Source: DASPWW01 sp963803425 (GTDB taxonomy: Bacteria; Actinomycetota; Thermoleophilia; Solirubrobacterales; 70-9). Taken from it: a stretch of DNA of 64,000 nucleotides. The stretch spans positions 806,001 through 870,000 of the forward strand of contig CAWDMA010000001.1 of the NCBI GenBank assembly GCA_963803425.1, given 5' to 3'. Shown in pieces: positions 26,291 to 34,952 of this stretch. The notes below the pieces were generated by a model, which did not search any database, was not told the DNA's origin, and saw only the letters and a list, made by a program, of their open reading frames with translations. The stretch's first letter is position 1. Each line of letters begins with the position of its first letter. The position numbers were made by a program, and so were the translations under genes.

Positions 26291-26736
26291 GTAGCGCGGT
26301 CGAGCTGCTCGCGGCGCTTCCGCAGCCCGGCGAGCCCGATCAGCGCCGTGCCGCCGAGCGCGACGAAGATCCCGTACCGAAGGCCGACGGGCCCGACGCC
26401 GGGCAGCGCGAACTCGGGGCGGGCCAGCATCCGGTAGGCGATCAGGATCGCGGACCAGGATCCGGCGGCGACCAGCAGGGCGCCCTCGTTGAGGGGGCGC
26501 GGCAGGTCGAGCCCACGCGAGCAGATCGCGATCAGGTAGGCGGCGCCGGCGAGCGTCAGCAGCAGCGCTGCCTCGATCAGCCCGAACGTCCCGACGGCCG
26601 TCTTCTCGAGACCGCCGGCCAGCGTCACCCCGTACCAGGGCAGGAACAGGCTGGCGACGACGACCGCGATTCCCGCGGCAGCGAGGCGTTCCTCCGCGCT
26701 CAGCCTGCCGAGAAGCTCGCCCGGGCCGCCGCTCAC
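26287..26736 (-). CDS. Hypothetical four-helix membrane protein
   Basis: 149 residues from GTG 26736, which overlaps the stop of the DUF2203 gene (GTGA). Hydrophobic helices lie near residues 22-40, 52-72, 82-100 and 118-138, with an aromatic loop after the first (LPWYGVTLAGG) and a basic C-terminus (RKRREQLDRAT). The FLPWYG segment after the first helix is frequent in actinobacterial integral-membrane proteins of unknown role. Translational coupling with DUF2203 is the only functional hint. Confidence 0.7.
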   Translation of the reverse strand: MSGGPGELLGRLSAEERLAAAGIAVVVASLFLPWYGVTLAGGLEKTAVGTFGLIEAALLLTLAGAAYLIAICSRGLDLPRPLNEGALLVAAGSWSAILIAYRMLARPEFALPGVGPVGLRYGIFVALGGTALIGLAGLRKRREQLDRAT

Positions 26737-27149
26737 TCCAGCAGCTGGCGACCGCCGTAGCCGGACTCGAGGTCGTGCCAGTGCTCGACCGCGTCCTCGC
26801 CCAGCTCCCAGCACAGGTACACCTCCTCGCCGTCACGGATCGCCGGAAAGTCGATCAGCCCCCGGTCGATGTCGCGCACCACGATCCCGGCGTCCTCGAA
26901 GGTGGCGAGCAGGCGGCGCACCTCCAGGAAGGCCTCGCCGACCTGGCGGCCCGGCTCGCCGCCGCCGTTGGTCGATGCCGCCTCGGAGAGCAGCTCGTGC
27001 GCCTCCGAGTCGGTGAGCTCGTCCTTCGCGTCGCGGAGGCGGAGCAGGACCGGCTCCACAGTGGGCAGCATCGCGTTCGCCTCCGCCACGGTGTAGTGGC
27101 GCTCGTGGATGGCGCTTCCCTCGCCGCGAGCACGGTCCCCCGATTCCAC
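26733..27149 (-). CDS. DUF2203 family protein
   Basis: 138 residues with the DUF2203 pattern: HYTVAEANAMLPTVEPVLLRLRDAKDEL at the start, FLEVRRLLATFEDAGIVVRDIDRGLIDFPAI in the middle and a closing EEVYLCWELGEDAVEHWHDLESGYGGR (each read in parts). This is a small helical and beta cytoplasmic protein of unknown function, widespread in Gram-positive bacteria. GTG 27149 is set by the TAGAAT box 7 nt upstream. Last-but-one gene of a run with the cyclase and the membrane protein. Confidence 0.8.
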   Translation of the reverse strand: MESGDRARGEGSAIHERHYTVAEANAMLPTVEPVLLRLRDAKDELTDSEAHELLSEAASTNGGGEPGRQVGEAFLEVRRLLATFEDAGIVVRDIDRGLIDFPAIRDGEEVYLCWELGEDAVEHWHDLESGYGGRQLLE

Positions 27150-27156
27150 GGCGAGA

Positions 27157-27162
27157 ATTCTA
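27157..27162 (-). promoter_or_regulatory. -10 box of the DUF2203 gene overlapping a stop codon
   Basis: TAGAAT on the minus strand. Its TAG (27162-27160) is the cyclase stop codon. It ends 7 nt before GTG 27149. Confidence 0.5.
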
Positions 27163-30100
27163 CGTCTGGGGTACGAGCTCGTGCGCCCGCCGCGCCAGAT
27201 GGGCGACGCCGAGCTCCTCGAACGAGCGCTTGGCGACCGCGAGCGCCGCGGCGGCCTCGTCCGGGTCGACGTCGCGGAGCCGGTCGCCGCGGAGCAGCTC
27301 GCACCGCGCCGCGTCCAGCGGGCGTCCCAGGGCGCTCCAGGCGTCTCGAGCGGAGGCGAGCTGGCCGGCGCCGACAACCGGGTCGGGGTCGGTGGCGCCG
27401 CGCGCCTCGGTCGTGTGCGCGTCCCCGACCGGGTAGTGGAGCCGCTCCGCCAGCCGCTCCGCCTCCTCAGCGGCCTCGCGGGCGGCATCGGGGCGGTCGC
27501 CGAGCGCCAGCGTCACCGCCCGTGACGCGATCGACTCGATCGACTGCGCGATCAGGCCGGCGCGCTCGCACACGTCGAGCGCCTGAGCGAGCGCTGTCTC
27601 GGCTCCGCCGAACTCCTCGCTGTCGCGAAGCGCGGTGGCGAGCCAGAACAGCGCCGCGAACGACACCTCCGAGCGCCCCACCCGATCGCCGAGCTGGTGA
27701 GCGCGCCGGCACGCGTCGGCCGATCGCTCCCAGTCGCCGGAGCGCCACGCCAGCACGCCCTGCATCAGGTACGGGAAGCACAGGTTCCCGAGCAGCCCCT
27801 CCCGCTCGGCGAGCCCGATGCTGGCCTCGGTGGAGCGCTCCACGTCCGGCCACGAGGCGCGGTAGGCGGCCAGCTGTGCGAGCGCCGCGTGCAGCTCCAC
27901 CTGTGAGGGAAGGTCGCCGACCTGCTCCGCCAGCCCGAGCGCCTCGGTGTACGCCTCCGCGGCGCCCTCGTAGGCGGCCTCGGACGCCTCCAGGTGATAG
28001 CCGAGCGTGAACAGGGCCCGGACCGCCTCGCCCGGATCCGAGTCGCGGGCGAGCTCGACGGAGCGCTCCAGGTTCTCGCGCGCCTTCTCGGCGTCACCGA
28101 TCCGGCCGAACACGCGCCCGAAGATCCCGTGGGCGCGGCTCGCCGCGGCGGCCTCGCCGAGCCGCTCCGCGAGCCGCAGCGCCTTCTCGGAGGCATAGAT
28201 CGCGAGCATGTTGTCGCCGGTGTGCATGTAGAGGGAGGCGGCCTCCTCGTACAGCCGGACCAGCTCCAGCGACGGGGGGCCGTCCTTGAGCAGGTCGATC
28301 CCTCGCTGGTAGTGGTCGATCGAGGCCTGCCGCTCGCCCTTGTGCCACAGCCCCGCGCCGATCTTTCGATGCAGGTCGCCGACCCGGGCCAGGTCCTCTT
28401 CGCCGCGGTGGTACTCGAGGCAGCGCTCCCACACCTCGACCGCGGAGTCGACCCTCCCCAGCCGCAGCGCGACGTCGCCCTGCTTCTCCCCGATCCGCGC
28501 CCGCGCCTCGTCGTCGAGCACGCCGACCAGGCCGAGCGCCGCGGAGTAGTGGTCGATCGCCTCCTGGTTCGAGTACAGGGCGGCGGCCCGGTCGCCCGCC
28601 GCCTCCAGCGATCGCAGCGCCGCCGCCTCCAGCTCGCTGCGCTCGTCGGCGCCGAGGCTGGCCTCGGCTGCGAGCGCCGCGGCGCGCCCGTAGTGCTCCG
28701 CGACCAGCGCGACGACGGCGTCGCCGCGCTCGCTCGCACGCTCCTCGATGAACTGCCCCACCTCGGCGTGCTTGCGGCACCGGACGGCCTTCGGGAGGGT
28801 GCCGTACGCGACGTCGCGGACGAGCGCGTGCTTGAACGCGTACTCGTGCTCGCCGGCGAGCCGGCTCCCGGGGCTGGGGCTGATCAGCTCCTTCTCCTGG
28901 AGGGCGCCGAGCGCCTCCCCGAGCCTCATTCCCTGCTCGTCCGCAAGCCCGGTGAGGGAGCCCTCCCAGAAGGTCTGCCCGACGACCGCGGCGTGCTGGA
29001 GCAGGCGGCGCTCGTCCTGCCCCAGGGAGTCGAGCCGCGCGGCGAGCACGGAGTGGACGCTCTCCGGGAGCGTCTCGGCGGACGCCGATCCCTCGTCGCG
29101 GATCCGGTTCACCATCTCCTCGGCGAACAGCGGGTTGCCTCCGGAGCGCTCCGCCAGCCTCGGCGCGAGCTCGGCCGCCCCGTTGCCCTCCAGCGCCCCC
29201 GCCGGGAGCAGCGCTCCGACCAGCTCCCGGGTCTCCTCGTCGGTGAGCGGCTCCAACCACATCGTCGTCGCGTTGCGGCGGCCGCCGCCCCAGCCCGAGC
29301 GCCGGTCGAGCAGCTCGTCGCGGGCGAGGCACACGATCAGCACGGGCCCGCGCACCCACCGCGCCAGATACTCGATCAGGTCGAGCATGCCCTCGTCCGC
29401 CCAGTGGATGTCCTCGAAGACGAGCAGCAGCGGCCGCTGCCGGCTGATCGCCTCGACCACGGACCGCGCCGCCGAGAACATCCGGTCGCGGACCTGCTGC
29501 GGATCCCCGAGCTCGTGCGTGCCGGTCGGCGCCGACGCCTCCCCGACAGGCTCCAGGCCGAGCGGGCGACCGAGCATCCCCGCGAGCCGCTCGGCGGGCT
29601 CTTCGGTCTCCGCCCCGGAGACCAGCTCCGCGACCCCGTCACGCAGCTTCGTCCATGCGACCGCCGCGTCGTCCGTGTCGACGATCTCGAACTGGCCCCG
29701 GATCACCTCGGCGAGCGCCCAGTAACCGATCCCGGTCCCGTACGCGGGGCAGTGGCCCTCCCGGACGGCGGGCTGCTCGGGCCGGCTCGCGATCACCGAC
29801 GTGAGATGGCGGGTGAGGCGCGACTTGCCGACGCCGGCCTGGCCGATCACGGTGGCGAGGTGGGGGCGGGACTCGCGCACGACCCGCTCGAACAGCGTCT
29901 CCAGCAGCTCGGACTCGTCGGCGCGGCCGATCAGGGGAGTCTCGGCGCGGCTGGCACGGCGCGCCGCGTCGGGGTCCAGTACGCGGGTCGCCTCCCAGGC
30001 GGGCACGGGCTCCGACTTGCCCTTCAGCTCAAGCGGCTCCAGCCGCTCGTAGCAGATCGCCGCCGCGGTCGGCCGGTGCGTGCCCTGTCCGACGGTGACG

Positions 30101-30789
30101 CTGCCTGGGCGGGCCGCGGACTGCAGCCGCGCGGCGACGTTGACCGGGTCCCCCATCACGGTGTACTCATCGCCGACCCGCCCCGCCAGCACCTCGCCGG
30201 AGTTGATTCCCACCCGCAGGTCGAAGCTCACCCCCGGCGTGGCGATCTGCTCGTTGATCTCCGTCATCGCCTCCTGCATCGCGAGCCCCGCTCGAACGGC
30301 CCGCTCCGGGTCGTCCTCGTGCGCGACCGGGGCCCCGAAGACCGCCATCACGTTGTCCCCGATGTACTTGTCGACGCGGCCCCCGTGCCGGGTCACCTCG
30401 TTGCCGAGCCGGCGCAGCGCCCGGTCGACGAGCGACTTGACCGCCTCCGGGTCCATCCGCTCCGCGACCGCCGTGTACCCGGACAGGTCCGCGAACAGGA
30501 CGGTCGCGTTGCGGCGCTCCTCCGGGAGCGCCTCCGGGGTGGGCGCCGGCGGCGCGGCCTGGGCGGGGGGAGGCGCGGCAGTCGGGGTCGGAGCGGCGTC
30601 GGGGGCGGCGTTCGGCTCCGCGCCGAGCGGGGTGCCGCACTCGATGCAGAAGCGGGCGCCCGCGGGGCTCTCCGCGCCGCACGAAGGGCATCGGGGGACG
30701 AGCGCCGAGCCACACGACATGCAGAACCGCGCCCTCGGCGGGTTCTCGGTTGCGCAGCTGGGACAGGGCTTGGTGGTCTCGGCGTTCAC
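27160..30789 (-). CDS. Zinc-ribbon, class III nucleotide cyclase, AAA ATPase and TPR fusion
   Basis: 1209 residues. Two zinc ribbons open it (CPSCATENPPRARFCMSCG, then CPSCGAES...FCIECG), then a Pro/Ala linker and a class III cyclase domain (about 90-260). Catalytic residues are visible in ATVLFADLSGYT, KYIGDNVMAVFG and DPVNVAARLQ. A STAND-type ATPase follows (GQAGVGKSRLTRHL, LLLVFEDIHWADEG) and then about 550 residues of TPR helices. This matches the AfsR/MalT-like cyclase group, which may couple a protein or ligand signal sensed by the TPRs to cAMP production. Its zinc ribbons could contact a partner protein or nucleic acid (inference). Confidence 0.9.
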   Translation of the reverse strand: MNAETTKPCPSCATENPPRARFCMSCGSALVPRCPSCGAESPAGARFCIECGTPLGAEPNAAPDAAPTPTAAPPPAQAAPPAPTPEALPEERRNATVLFADLSGYTAVAERMDPEAVKSLVDRALRRLGNEVTRHGGRVDKYIGDNVMAVFGAPVAHEDDPERAVRAGLAMQEAMTEINEQIATPGVSFDLRVGINSGEVLAGRVGDEYTVMGDPVNVAARLQSAARPGSVTVGQGTHRPTAAAICYERLEPLELKGKSEPVPAWEATRVLDPDAARRASRAETPLIGRADESELLETLFERVVRESRPHLATVIGQAGVGKSRLTRHLTSVIASRPEQPAVREGHCPAYGTGIGYWALAEVIRGQFEIVDTDDAAVAWTKLRDGVAELVSGAETEEPAERLAGMLGRPLGLEPVGEASAPTGTHELGDPQQVRDRMFSAARSVVEAISRQRPLLLVFEDIHWADEGMLDLIEYLARWVRGPVLIVCLARDELLDRRSGWGGGRRNATTMWLEPLTDEETRELVGALLPAGALEGNGAAELAPRLAERSGGNPLFAEEMVNRIRDEGSASAETLPESVHSVLAARLDSLGQDERRLLQHAAVVGQTFWEGSLTGLADEQGMRLGEALGALQEKELISPSPGSRLAGEHEYAFKHALVRDVAYGTLPKAVRCRKHAEVGQFIEERASERGDAVVALVAEHYGRAAALAAEASLGADERSELEAAALRSLEAAGDRAAALYSNQEAIDHYSAALGLVGVLDDEARARIGEKQGDVALRLGRVDSAVEVWERCLEYHRGEEDLARVGDLHRKIGAGLWHKGERQASIDHYQRGIDLLKDGPPSLELVRLYEEAASLYMHTGDNMLAIYASEKALRLAERLGEAAAASRAHGIFGRVFGRIGDAEKARENLERSVELARDSDPGEAVRALFTLGYHLEASEAAYEGAAEAYTEALGLAEQVGDLPSQVELHAALAQLAAYRASWPDVERSTEASIGLAEREGLLGNLCFPYLMQGVLAWRSGDWERSADACRRAHQLGDRVGRSEVSFAALFWLATALRDSEEFGGAETALAQALDVCERAGLIAQSIESIASRAVTLALGDRPDAAREAAEEAERLAERLHYPVGDAHTTEARGATDPDPVVGAGQLASARDAWSALGRPLDAARCELLRGDRLRDVDPDEAAAALAVAKRSFEELGVAHLARRAHELVPQT

Positions 30790-30796
30790 GCGGCGC

Positions 30797-31090
30797 CTAC
30801 TCGACCGGGGGGATCTCCTCGACCGGCGTCGCCCGCACGGGCTCGGCCGGTCGCGTAGGGGGCGGGTCGCTGGGCGGATCCGGCTCCCGCTGCGCGTAGC
30901 GCTCGACCAGCGTGCGCAGGGTGAGGATCGCCTCGCGCTGCACCTCGTGCCACTGCTCGCGGGCCTCCGGCGTTGAGGAGGCGCGAAGCACGTCCATGGT
31001 CCGGCAGATCGGGCACCACTCCACGCACTCGTGCCCGGCCTCGCCGTGGGCCGCGCGATGCTCGCCGCTGTGCTCGTCCCCGGCTGCCAT
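30797..31090 (-). CDS. Small conserved hypothetical protein with CxxC-like cysteines
   Basis: 97 residues from ATG 31090. The middle reads HECVEWCPICRTMDVLRAS, with three Cys that could bind metal. An amphipathic helix (REQWHEVQREAILTLRTLVERYAQ) and a Pro-rich tail follow. Similar small proteins occur in Thermoleophilia; the role is unknown. The start is preferred over ATG 31105 because a TATGAT box (31101-31106) overlaps the latter. It is transcribed towards the zinc-ribbon cyclase gene with a 7-bp gap and may be cotranscribed with it. Confidence 0.6.
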   Translation of the reverse strand: MAAGDEHSGEHRAAHGEAGHECVEWCPICRTMDVLRASSTPEAREQWHEVQREAILTLRTLVERYAQREPDPPSDPPPTRPAEPVRATPVEEIPPVE

Positions 31091-31151
31091 GGGAGGTCTG
31101 ATCATACGGCCGCCTCGCGGCCCTGTCCCGAGCCGATCGCGGAGCGGTTGT

Positions 31152-31157
31152 TATCGT
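31152..31157 (+). promoter_or_regulatory. Possible -10 box of the lipoprotein gene
   Basis: TATCGT about 37 nt before the TTG start at 31195, leaving a short leader with a GAAGGGA ribosome site. Confidence 0.35.
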
Positions 31158-31194
31158 GCGAGGCGCCCAGACCGCCGCAACCGAAGGGACGACC

Positions 31195-32268
31195 TTGACC
31201 CGCTTCAGAGTGCTCGTGCTTGCCGTTGTCGCCGTGCTCGCCGCTGGCCTCGCCGCCGGGTGCGGAGGATCCGGCGGGGACGAGGACCCGCAGCAGGTCC
31301 TCGACGAGACCTTCAACCAGGACCACAACGTGACCAGCGGCGTGCTGGACCTGTCGCTGTCGGGGTCCGCAGAGGGCCAGCAGTCGGGCAGCGTCGACGC
31401 GTCGCTGAAGGGCCCGTTCCAGCAGGGCAAGAGCGGAGAGCTGCCCGAGCTCGACCTGACCGGGTCCGTGAAGGTCGAGGGCGACGGTCAGAGCTTCGAC
31501 TTCTCCGGGGGGCTGACGCTGACCTCCGACGCGGCGTTCATCACCTACAAGGACCACAGCTACGAGGTCCCCGCGGAGCTCGTGACCGCGTTCAAGCAGG
31601 GGTACGACCAAGCCCAGCGCCAGGCCGACAAGGGCGGGAAGAAGAACGTCGGCGGGCTGCTCGACCAGTACGGGATCGAGCCCCAGAACTGGCTCACGAA
31701 CATCAGCAACGAGGGCGACACGGACGTCGAGGGGACGCAGACGATCCACATCCACGGCGACGCGGACGTCCCGAAGCTGGTCCAGGACCTGCAGTCGGTG
31801 GCCCAGCATGCCGGGGGCGCCGACGCTCAGCCGCTCAGCGACAAGGACGTGCAGCAGGTCGAGGACGCGGTCGACGAGGCGAGCATCGACGTGTACTCGG
31901 GCAAGGACGACCGGATCCTGCGCAAGCTCGACGTCCATCTGAAGCTGACCTCGCCGGACAACTCCAACTCCAGCGTCGACAGCGTCGACGTGACGTTCTC
32001 GGTGACCCTGTCCGGGGTGAACGAGGACCAGTCGATCCAGGCCCCCTCCAACCCGGGCACCTTCCAGGACTTCGAGTCGGCGCTGGGCCTGCCGCCGGGC
32101 GTGCTCGAGGGGATGCTCGGCGGCAGCAGCCTCGGCGGCGGTGGCGCGCTCGGCGGCGGTGGGTCGAGCGGCGGCGTTCAGCCCGGGTCGGGGTCGAGCG
32201 ACCAGAAGTACCTGAACTGCATCTCCAAGGCGAAGACCGCCGAGGACCTGCAGGCCTGCCAGCCCTAG
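31195..32268 (+). CDS. Secreted lipoprotein
   Basis: 357 residues from TTG 31195, preceded by GAAGGGA; GTG 31156 gives an implausibly long n-region. The lipobox LAAGC sits at the end of a hydrophobic signal (residues 6-24), so Cys 25 or so is lipidated. The mature part has an LppX/LprG-like pattern: a VLDETFNQDHNVTSGVLDLSLSGSAEG start, repeated LTGSVKVEGDG-type strands and a tested-residue region FITYKDHSYEVP. A Gly/Ser-rich stretch (about 310-335) leads to a short Cys-containing end (YLNCISKAKTAEDLQACQP). It may carry or bind lipids at the cell surface; this is inference from fold resemblance. Confidence 0.75.
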   Translation: MTRFRVLVLAVVAVLAAGLAAGCGGSGGDEDPQQVLDETFNQDHNVTSGVLDLSLSGSAEGQQSGSVDASLKGPFQQGKSGELPELDLTGSVKVEGDGQSFDFSGGLTLTSDAAFITYKDHSYEVPAELVTAFKQGYDQAQRQADKGGKKNVGGLLDQYGIEPQNWLTNISNEGDTDVEGTQTIHIHGDADVPKLVQDLQSVAQHAGGADAQPLSDKDVQQVEDAVDEASIDVYSGKDDRILRKLDVHLKLTSPDNSNSSVDSVDVTFSVTLSGVNEDQSIQAPSNPGTFQDFESALGLPPGVLEGMLGGSSLGGGGALGGGGSSGGVQPGSGSSDQKYLNCISKAKTAEDLQACQP

Positions 32269-32273
32269 TCATG

Positions 32274-32347
32274 CGCGAAGAATGCTCCGCTTCGCGTCCG
32301 GTTCTTCGCGGTCGCTGAAGGCTCCGCTTCGCGTCCGCTTTTTCGCG
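32274..32347. repeat. Two tandem conserved-loop hairpins
   Basis: Copy 1: stem CGCGAAGAA (32274-32282) with TTCTTCGCG (32302-32310), loop of 19 nt. Copy 2: imperfect stem 32313-32321 with 32338-32347, loop of 16 nt. Both loops contain CTCCGCTTCGCGTCCG. A third copy with different arms is at 57413-57452. They sit between converging gene ends, so termination or RNA stability is a likely role. Confidence 0.6.
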
Positions 32348-32357
32348 GTGGTCGCGG

Positions 32358-33341
32358 CTAGGCGCTGACCGGCTGCACGTCGAAGTTGCGCGCGTACAGC
32401 TCGTCCACCCGGGCGAGCTCGTCGGCGCTCAGCTCCGGGGAGTCGGCGGCGGCCGCGTACCCGCGCAGCTCTGAGGCGTTCGTGATCGTCGGGATCACGG
32501 TGGTGGCGCCGCTGTCGAGGATGTAGCGGAGCGCCGCCTCCGGCATCGTCCGCCCCGAGCCCTCGCACAGGAACCGGATCCGCTCGATCTTCTGGAGCCC
32601 CTCGACGAGCCACTCGCGGGGCCGGTGGCGGCGGTGGTCGCCGGGGCCGAAGGTCGTGTCGAGCGTGAGGTTGTCGTCGAGCAGCCCGCTGGAGGTCGGG
32701 ACGCGCGCCATCACCCCCGCGCCGGCGCGCTCCGCGGCAGCGATCAGGTCGCGGCCGGGCTGCTGCTCGAGCAGGTTGTAGACGGTCTGGATCGAGGCGA
32801 TCTCGCGCTCCGCGAGCGCCTTCAGGCCCTCCTCCCGCCACCCGATTGCGGGCCCCAACGCGACGCCGTAGTGGCGGATCTTGCCCTCGCGCTTCAAATC
32901 CTCGAGCGTCTCGAAGGTCTCGTCGGAGTCGACCGCGTCCATCCGCGGGTTGTGGAGCTGGTACAGGTCGACCCGATCGGTGCCGAGCCTGCGGAGGCTT
33001 CCCTCCAGGGCCTCGCGCACGAACGGCCCGTCCCAGCGCTGCGGGCGCTCGCCCTCGGAGTGCTCGCGCCGGCCCTCGCCGAGCTCGTAGCCGAACTTGG
33101 TGGCGAGCAGGATCCGGTCGCGGTGGGGGGCGAGCACCCGGCCGACCAGCTCCTCGTTCGCGCCGCGCCCGTACGCGTCGCCGGTGTCGAAGAACGTGAT
33201 CCCGAGCTCCACGGCCTCCGCGAGCAGCCGCTCGCCGTCGGCCTCGGTGACGTCGCCCCACCAGCTCGAGCCCAGCGCCCAGGTGCCGAACCCGATCTCG
33301 GAGGCCTCCAGGGCGGTGCTCCCGAACTTGCGCGTCCGCAT
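32358..33341 (-). CDS. Aldo/keto reductase
   Basis: A 327-residue (beta/alpha)8 NADPH-dependent oxidoreductase. The catalytic tetrad is visible: Asp in FFDTGDAYG with the nearby Tyr, Lys in LLATKFGYE, and His in LYQLHNP. The C-terminal nucleotide-binding part reads GATTVIPTITNASELRG. It reduces aldehydes or ketones in the cytoplasm; substrate unknown. ATG 33341 is 7 nt after TAGACT (33349-33354), supporting this start over upstream codons. Confidence 0.9.
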   Translation of the reverse strand: MRTRKFGSTALEASEIGFGTWALGSSWWGDVTEADGERLLAEAVELGITFFDTGDAYGRGANEELVGRVLAPHRDRILLATKFGYELGEGRREHSEGERPQRWDGPFVREALEGSLRRLGTDRVDLYQLHNPRMDAVDSDETFETLEDLKREGKIRHYGVALGPAIGWREEGLKALAEREIASIQTVYNLLEQQPGRDLIAAAERAGAGVMARVPTSSGLLDDNLTLDTTFGPGDHRRHRPREWLVEGLQKIERIRFLCEGSGRTMPEAALRYILDSGATTVIPTITNASELRGYAAAADSPELSADELARVDELYARNFDVQPVSA

Positions 33342-33348
33342 GCGCGGC

Positions 33349-33380
33349 AGTCTAGTGGGGCCGTCGGGAGCCACTAGGCT
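33349..33380. promoter_or_regulatory. Divergent -10 boxes for the reductase and the exchanger
   Basis: TAGACT on the minus strand (33349-33354), 7 nt before ATG 33341. TAGGCT on the plus strand (33375-33380), 11 nt before ATG 33392. The two boxes face away from each other in the 50-bp spacer. Confidence 0.5.
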
Positions 33381-33391
33381 GTCCGTGCCCG

Positions 33392-34516
33392 ATGGCCGCC
33401 GCCCAGCCCAGGACGACCCGCGAGCTCTTGCGCAGCGGCCAGGGGATCCCGTACCTCCTCGTCCCCTTCATCCCGATCGCGATCGTGCTGGAGCTCGTGC
33501 ACGCCTCGGCGCCGGCGATCTTCTTCGTCGCCGCGCTCGGGATCATCCCGACCGCCGCCCTGATGGGACTCGCGACCGAGGAGCTGGCGGCGCGATCGGG
33601 GCCGGGGATCGGAGGGTTCCTGAACGTCACGTTCGGGAACGCGCCGGAGCTGATCATCGCCCTGTTCGCGCTCGGCGCGGGCCTGCAGGAGGTCGTCAAG
33701 GCGTCGCTGGTCGGGTCGATCCTCGGCAACATCCTGCTGGTGCTGGGCGCGTCGATGCTGGTCGGCGGGATCGGACGCGACCGCCAGCGCTTCAACCGCA
33801 CCGTCGCCCAGGTGCAGGCGGCGACGCTGTTCCTGGCCGTCGCCGCGCTGGCGATGCCCGCGATCTTCGAGCTCACGGAGGGCAAGGGGCTGCCGTCGGT
33901 GGCCGCGGAGCGCGTCGAGTACGGGTCGACGGTCGAGACGCTGTCGCTGCTCGTCGCGGTGGTCCTGATCGCCACCTACGGCGCCGGGCTGCTGTTCTCG
34001 CTGCGCACCCATCGCGACCTGTTCAACCCGCCGTACGAGCACGAGGACACCCTCGGGTGGACGGTGGGGCGCTCGGTGCTGATGCTCGCGATCGCCGGCG
34101 TCGCCGTCGGTGTGATGTCGGAGATCCTGGTCGGGTCGATTGCGGAGGCGTCGGAGTCGATCGGGCTGAGCGAGTTCTTCATCGGGGTGATCGTGGTCGC
34201 GATCGTCGGGAACGCGGCGGAGCACTGGGTCGCGGTGCTGGTCGCCCACAAGAACAAGATGGACCTGGCCGTGAACATCGCGATCGGGTCGAGCGCCCAG
34301 ATCGCGCTGTTCGTGGCGCCCGCCCTGGTGCTGGTCTCGTTCCTGCTCGGGCCGAGCCCGATGCCGTTGGTGTTCAACGGGTTCGAGCTCGGCGCGGTGG
34401 TGATCGCGGTGCTGATCGCCAACTACGTCACCAGCGAGGGCGAGTCGACCTGGTTCGAGGGAGTCCAGCTGCTCGCCGTGTACGTGATCCTGGCGCTCGC
34501 GTTCGCGTTCGCCTGA
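33392..34516 (+). CDS. Ca2+/H+ antiporter (CaxA-type)
   Basis: A 374-residue membrane protein with about eleven helices arranged as two Na_Ca_ex repeats. The ion-site motifs are NVTFGNAPELIIALFAL in the first half and AIVGNAAEHWVAVLVA in the second, each with the essential Glu after Gly-Asn-Ala. An acidic cytoplasmic loop separates them (PPYEHEDTLGW). It expels Ca2+ in exchange for protons across the cytoplasmic membrane. Single gene, convergent with the cupin gene (20 bp). Confidence 0.92.
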   Translation: MAAAQPRTTRELLRSGQGIPYLLVPFIPIAIVLELVHASAPAIFFVAALGIIPTAALMGLATEELAARSGPGIGGFLNVTFGNAPELIIALFALGAGLQEVVKASLVGSILGNILLVLGASMLVGGIGRDRQRFNRTVAQVQAATLFLAVAALAMPAIFELTEGKGLPSVAAERVEYGSTVETLSLLVAVVLIATYGAGLLFSLRTHRDLFNPPYEHEDTLGWTVGRSVLMLAIAGVAVGVMSEILVGSIAEASESIGLSEFFIGVIVVAIVGNAAEHWVAVLVAHKNKMDLAVNIAIGSSAQIALFVAPALVLVSFLLGPSPMPLVFNGFELGAVVIAVLIANYVTSEGESTWFEGVQLLAVYVILALAFAFA

Positions 34517-34536
34517 GGCCGGTCCGGCCGGATCGA

Positions 34537-34947
34537 TCAGTCGACGGGCCAGAAGTCCTCGACGGTGACGGTGTCGCCGTCGGGGTCGTCGATCTTGCGG
34601 GAGCAGATCACCAGCTCCGCGTCGCTCGGCCCGTCGTTCCACAGCGACCTGACCACCTCGGGGCCGACCCGGACCGCGGTGCCGGCTTCCACGTCGACCT
34701 CGTCATCGTCGAGCTTGAACTGGACCATCCCGGAGATCACGAAGTAGACCTCCTCCTGGGTGCGGTGGCGGTGCCCGTACCCGCCCTTGCCACCCGTCTT
34801 CGGGGGCATCGAGCGCCACGTGAACGCCACCTGGTCGGCGTCCAGCGCACCCGTGAACATCCGCATCTCCCCGTACCCGGGGAACTGGGCCATGAAGTCG
34901 TAGGCGTCGCCGCGCCGCACCACCGTGTAGCTGTCGGCGCTCGCCAC
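34537..34947 (-). CDS. Cupin-domain protein
   Basis: A 136-residue single cupin. Metal-binding residues lie in GHRHRTQEEVYFVISGMVQFKLD (His, His and Glu of motif 1; read in parts). The second motif (GPEVVRSLWNDGPSDAELVI) lacks the usual His, so metal binding may be partial. The EEVYFVISG box is typical. Function may be an enzyme or ligand-binding protein. The gene lies 5 bp after the acidic hypothetical gene on the same strand, so the two are probably cotranscribed. Confidence 0.8.
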   Translation of the reverse strand: MASADSYTVVRRGDAYDFMAQFPGYGEMRMFTGALDADQVAFTWRSMPPKTGGKGGYGHRHRTQEEVYFVISGMVQFKLDDDEVDVEAGTAVRVGPEVVRSLWNDGPSDAELVICSRKIDDPDGDTVTVEDFWPVD

Positions 34948-34952
34948 CGGCG

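Noticed and set aside
27994..30858. A 954-codon open frame on the plus strand, antisense to the zinc-ribbon cyclase
   Set aside because: Low-complexity Arg/Leu/Ala translation, no motif, and it mirrors the codon pattern of the real gene; it is a GC-rich shadow.
34517..34536. GGCCGGTCCGGCC palindrome between the exchanger and cupin genes
   Set aside because: The loop would be one base, too small for a hairpin, and such words are common at this GC content.
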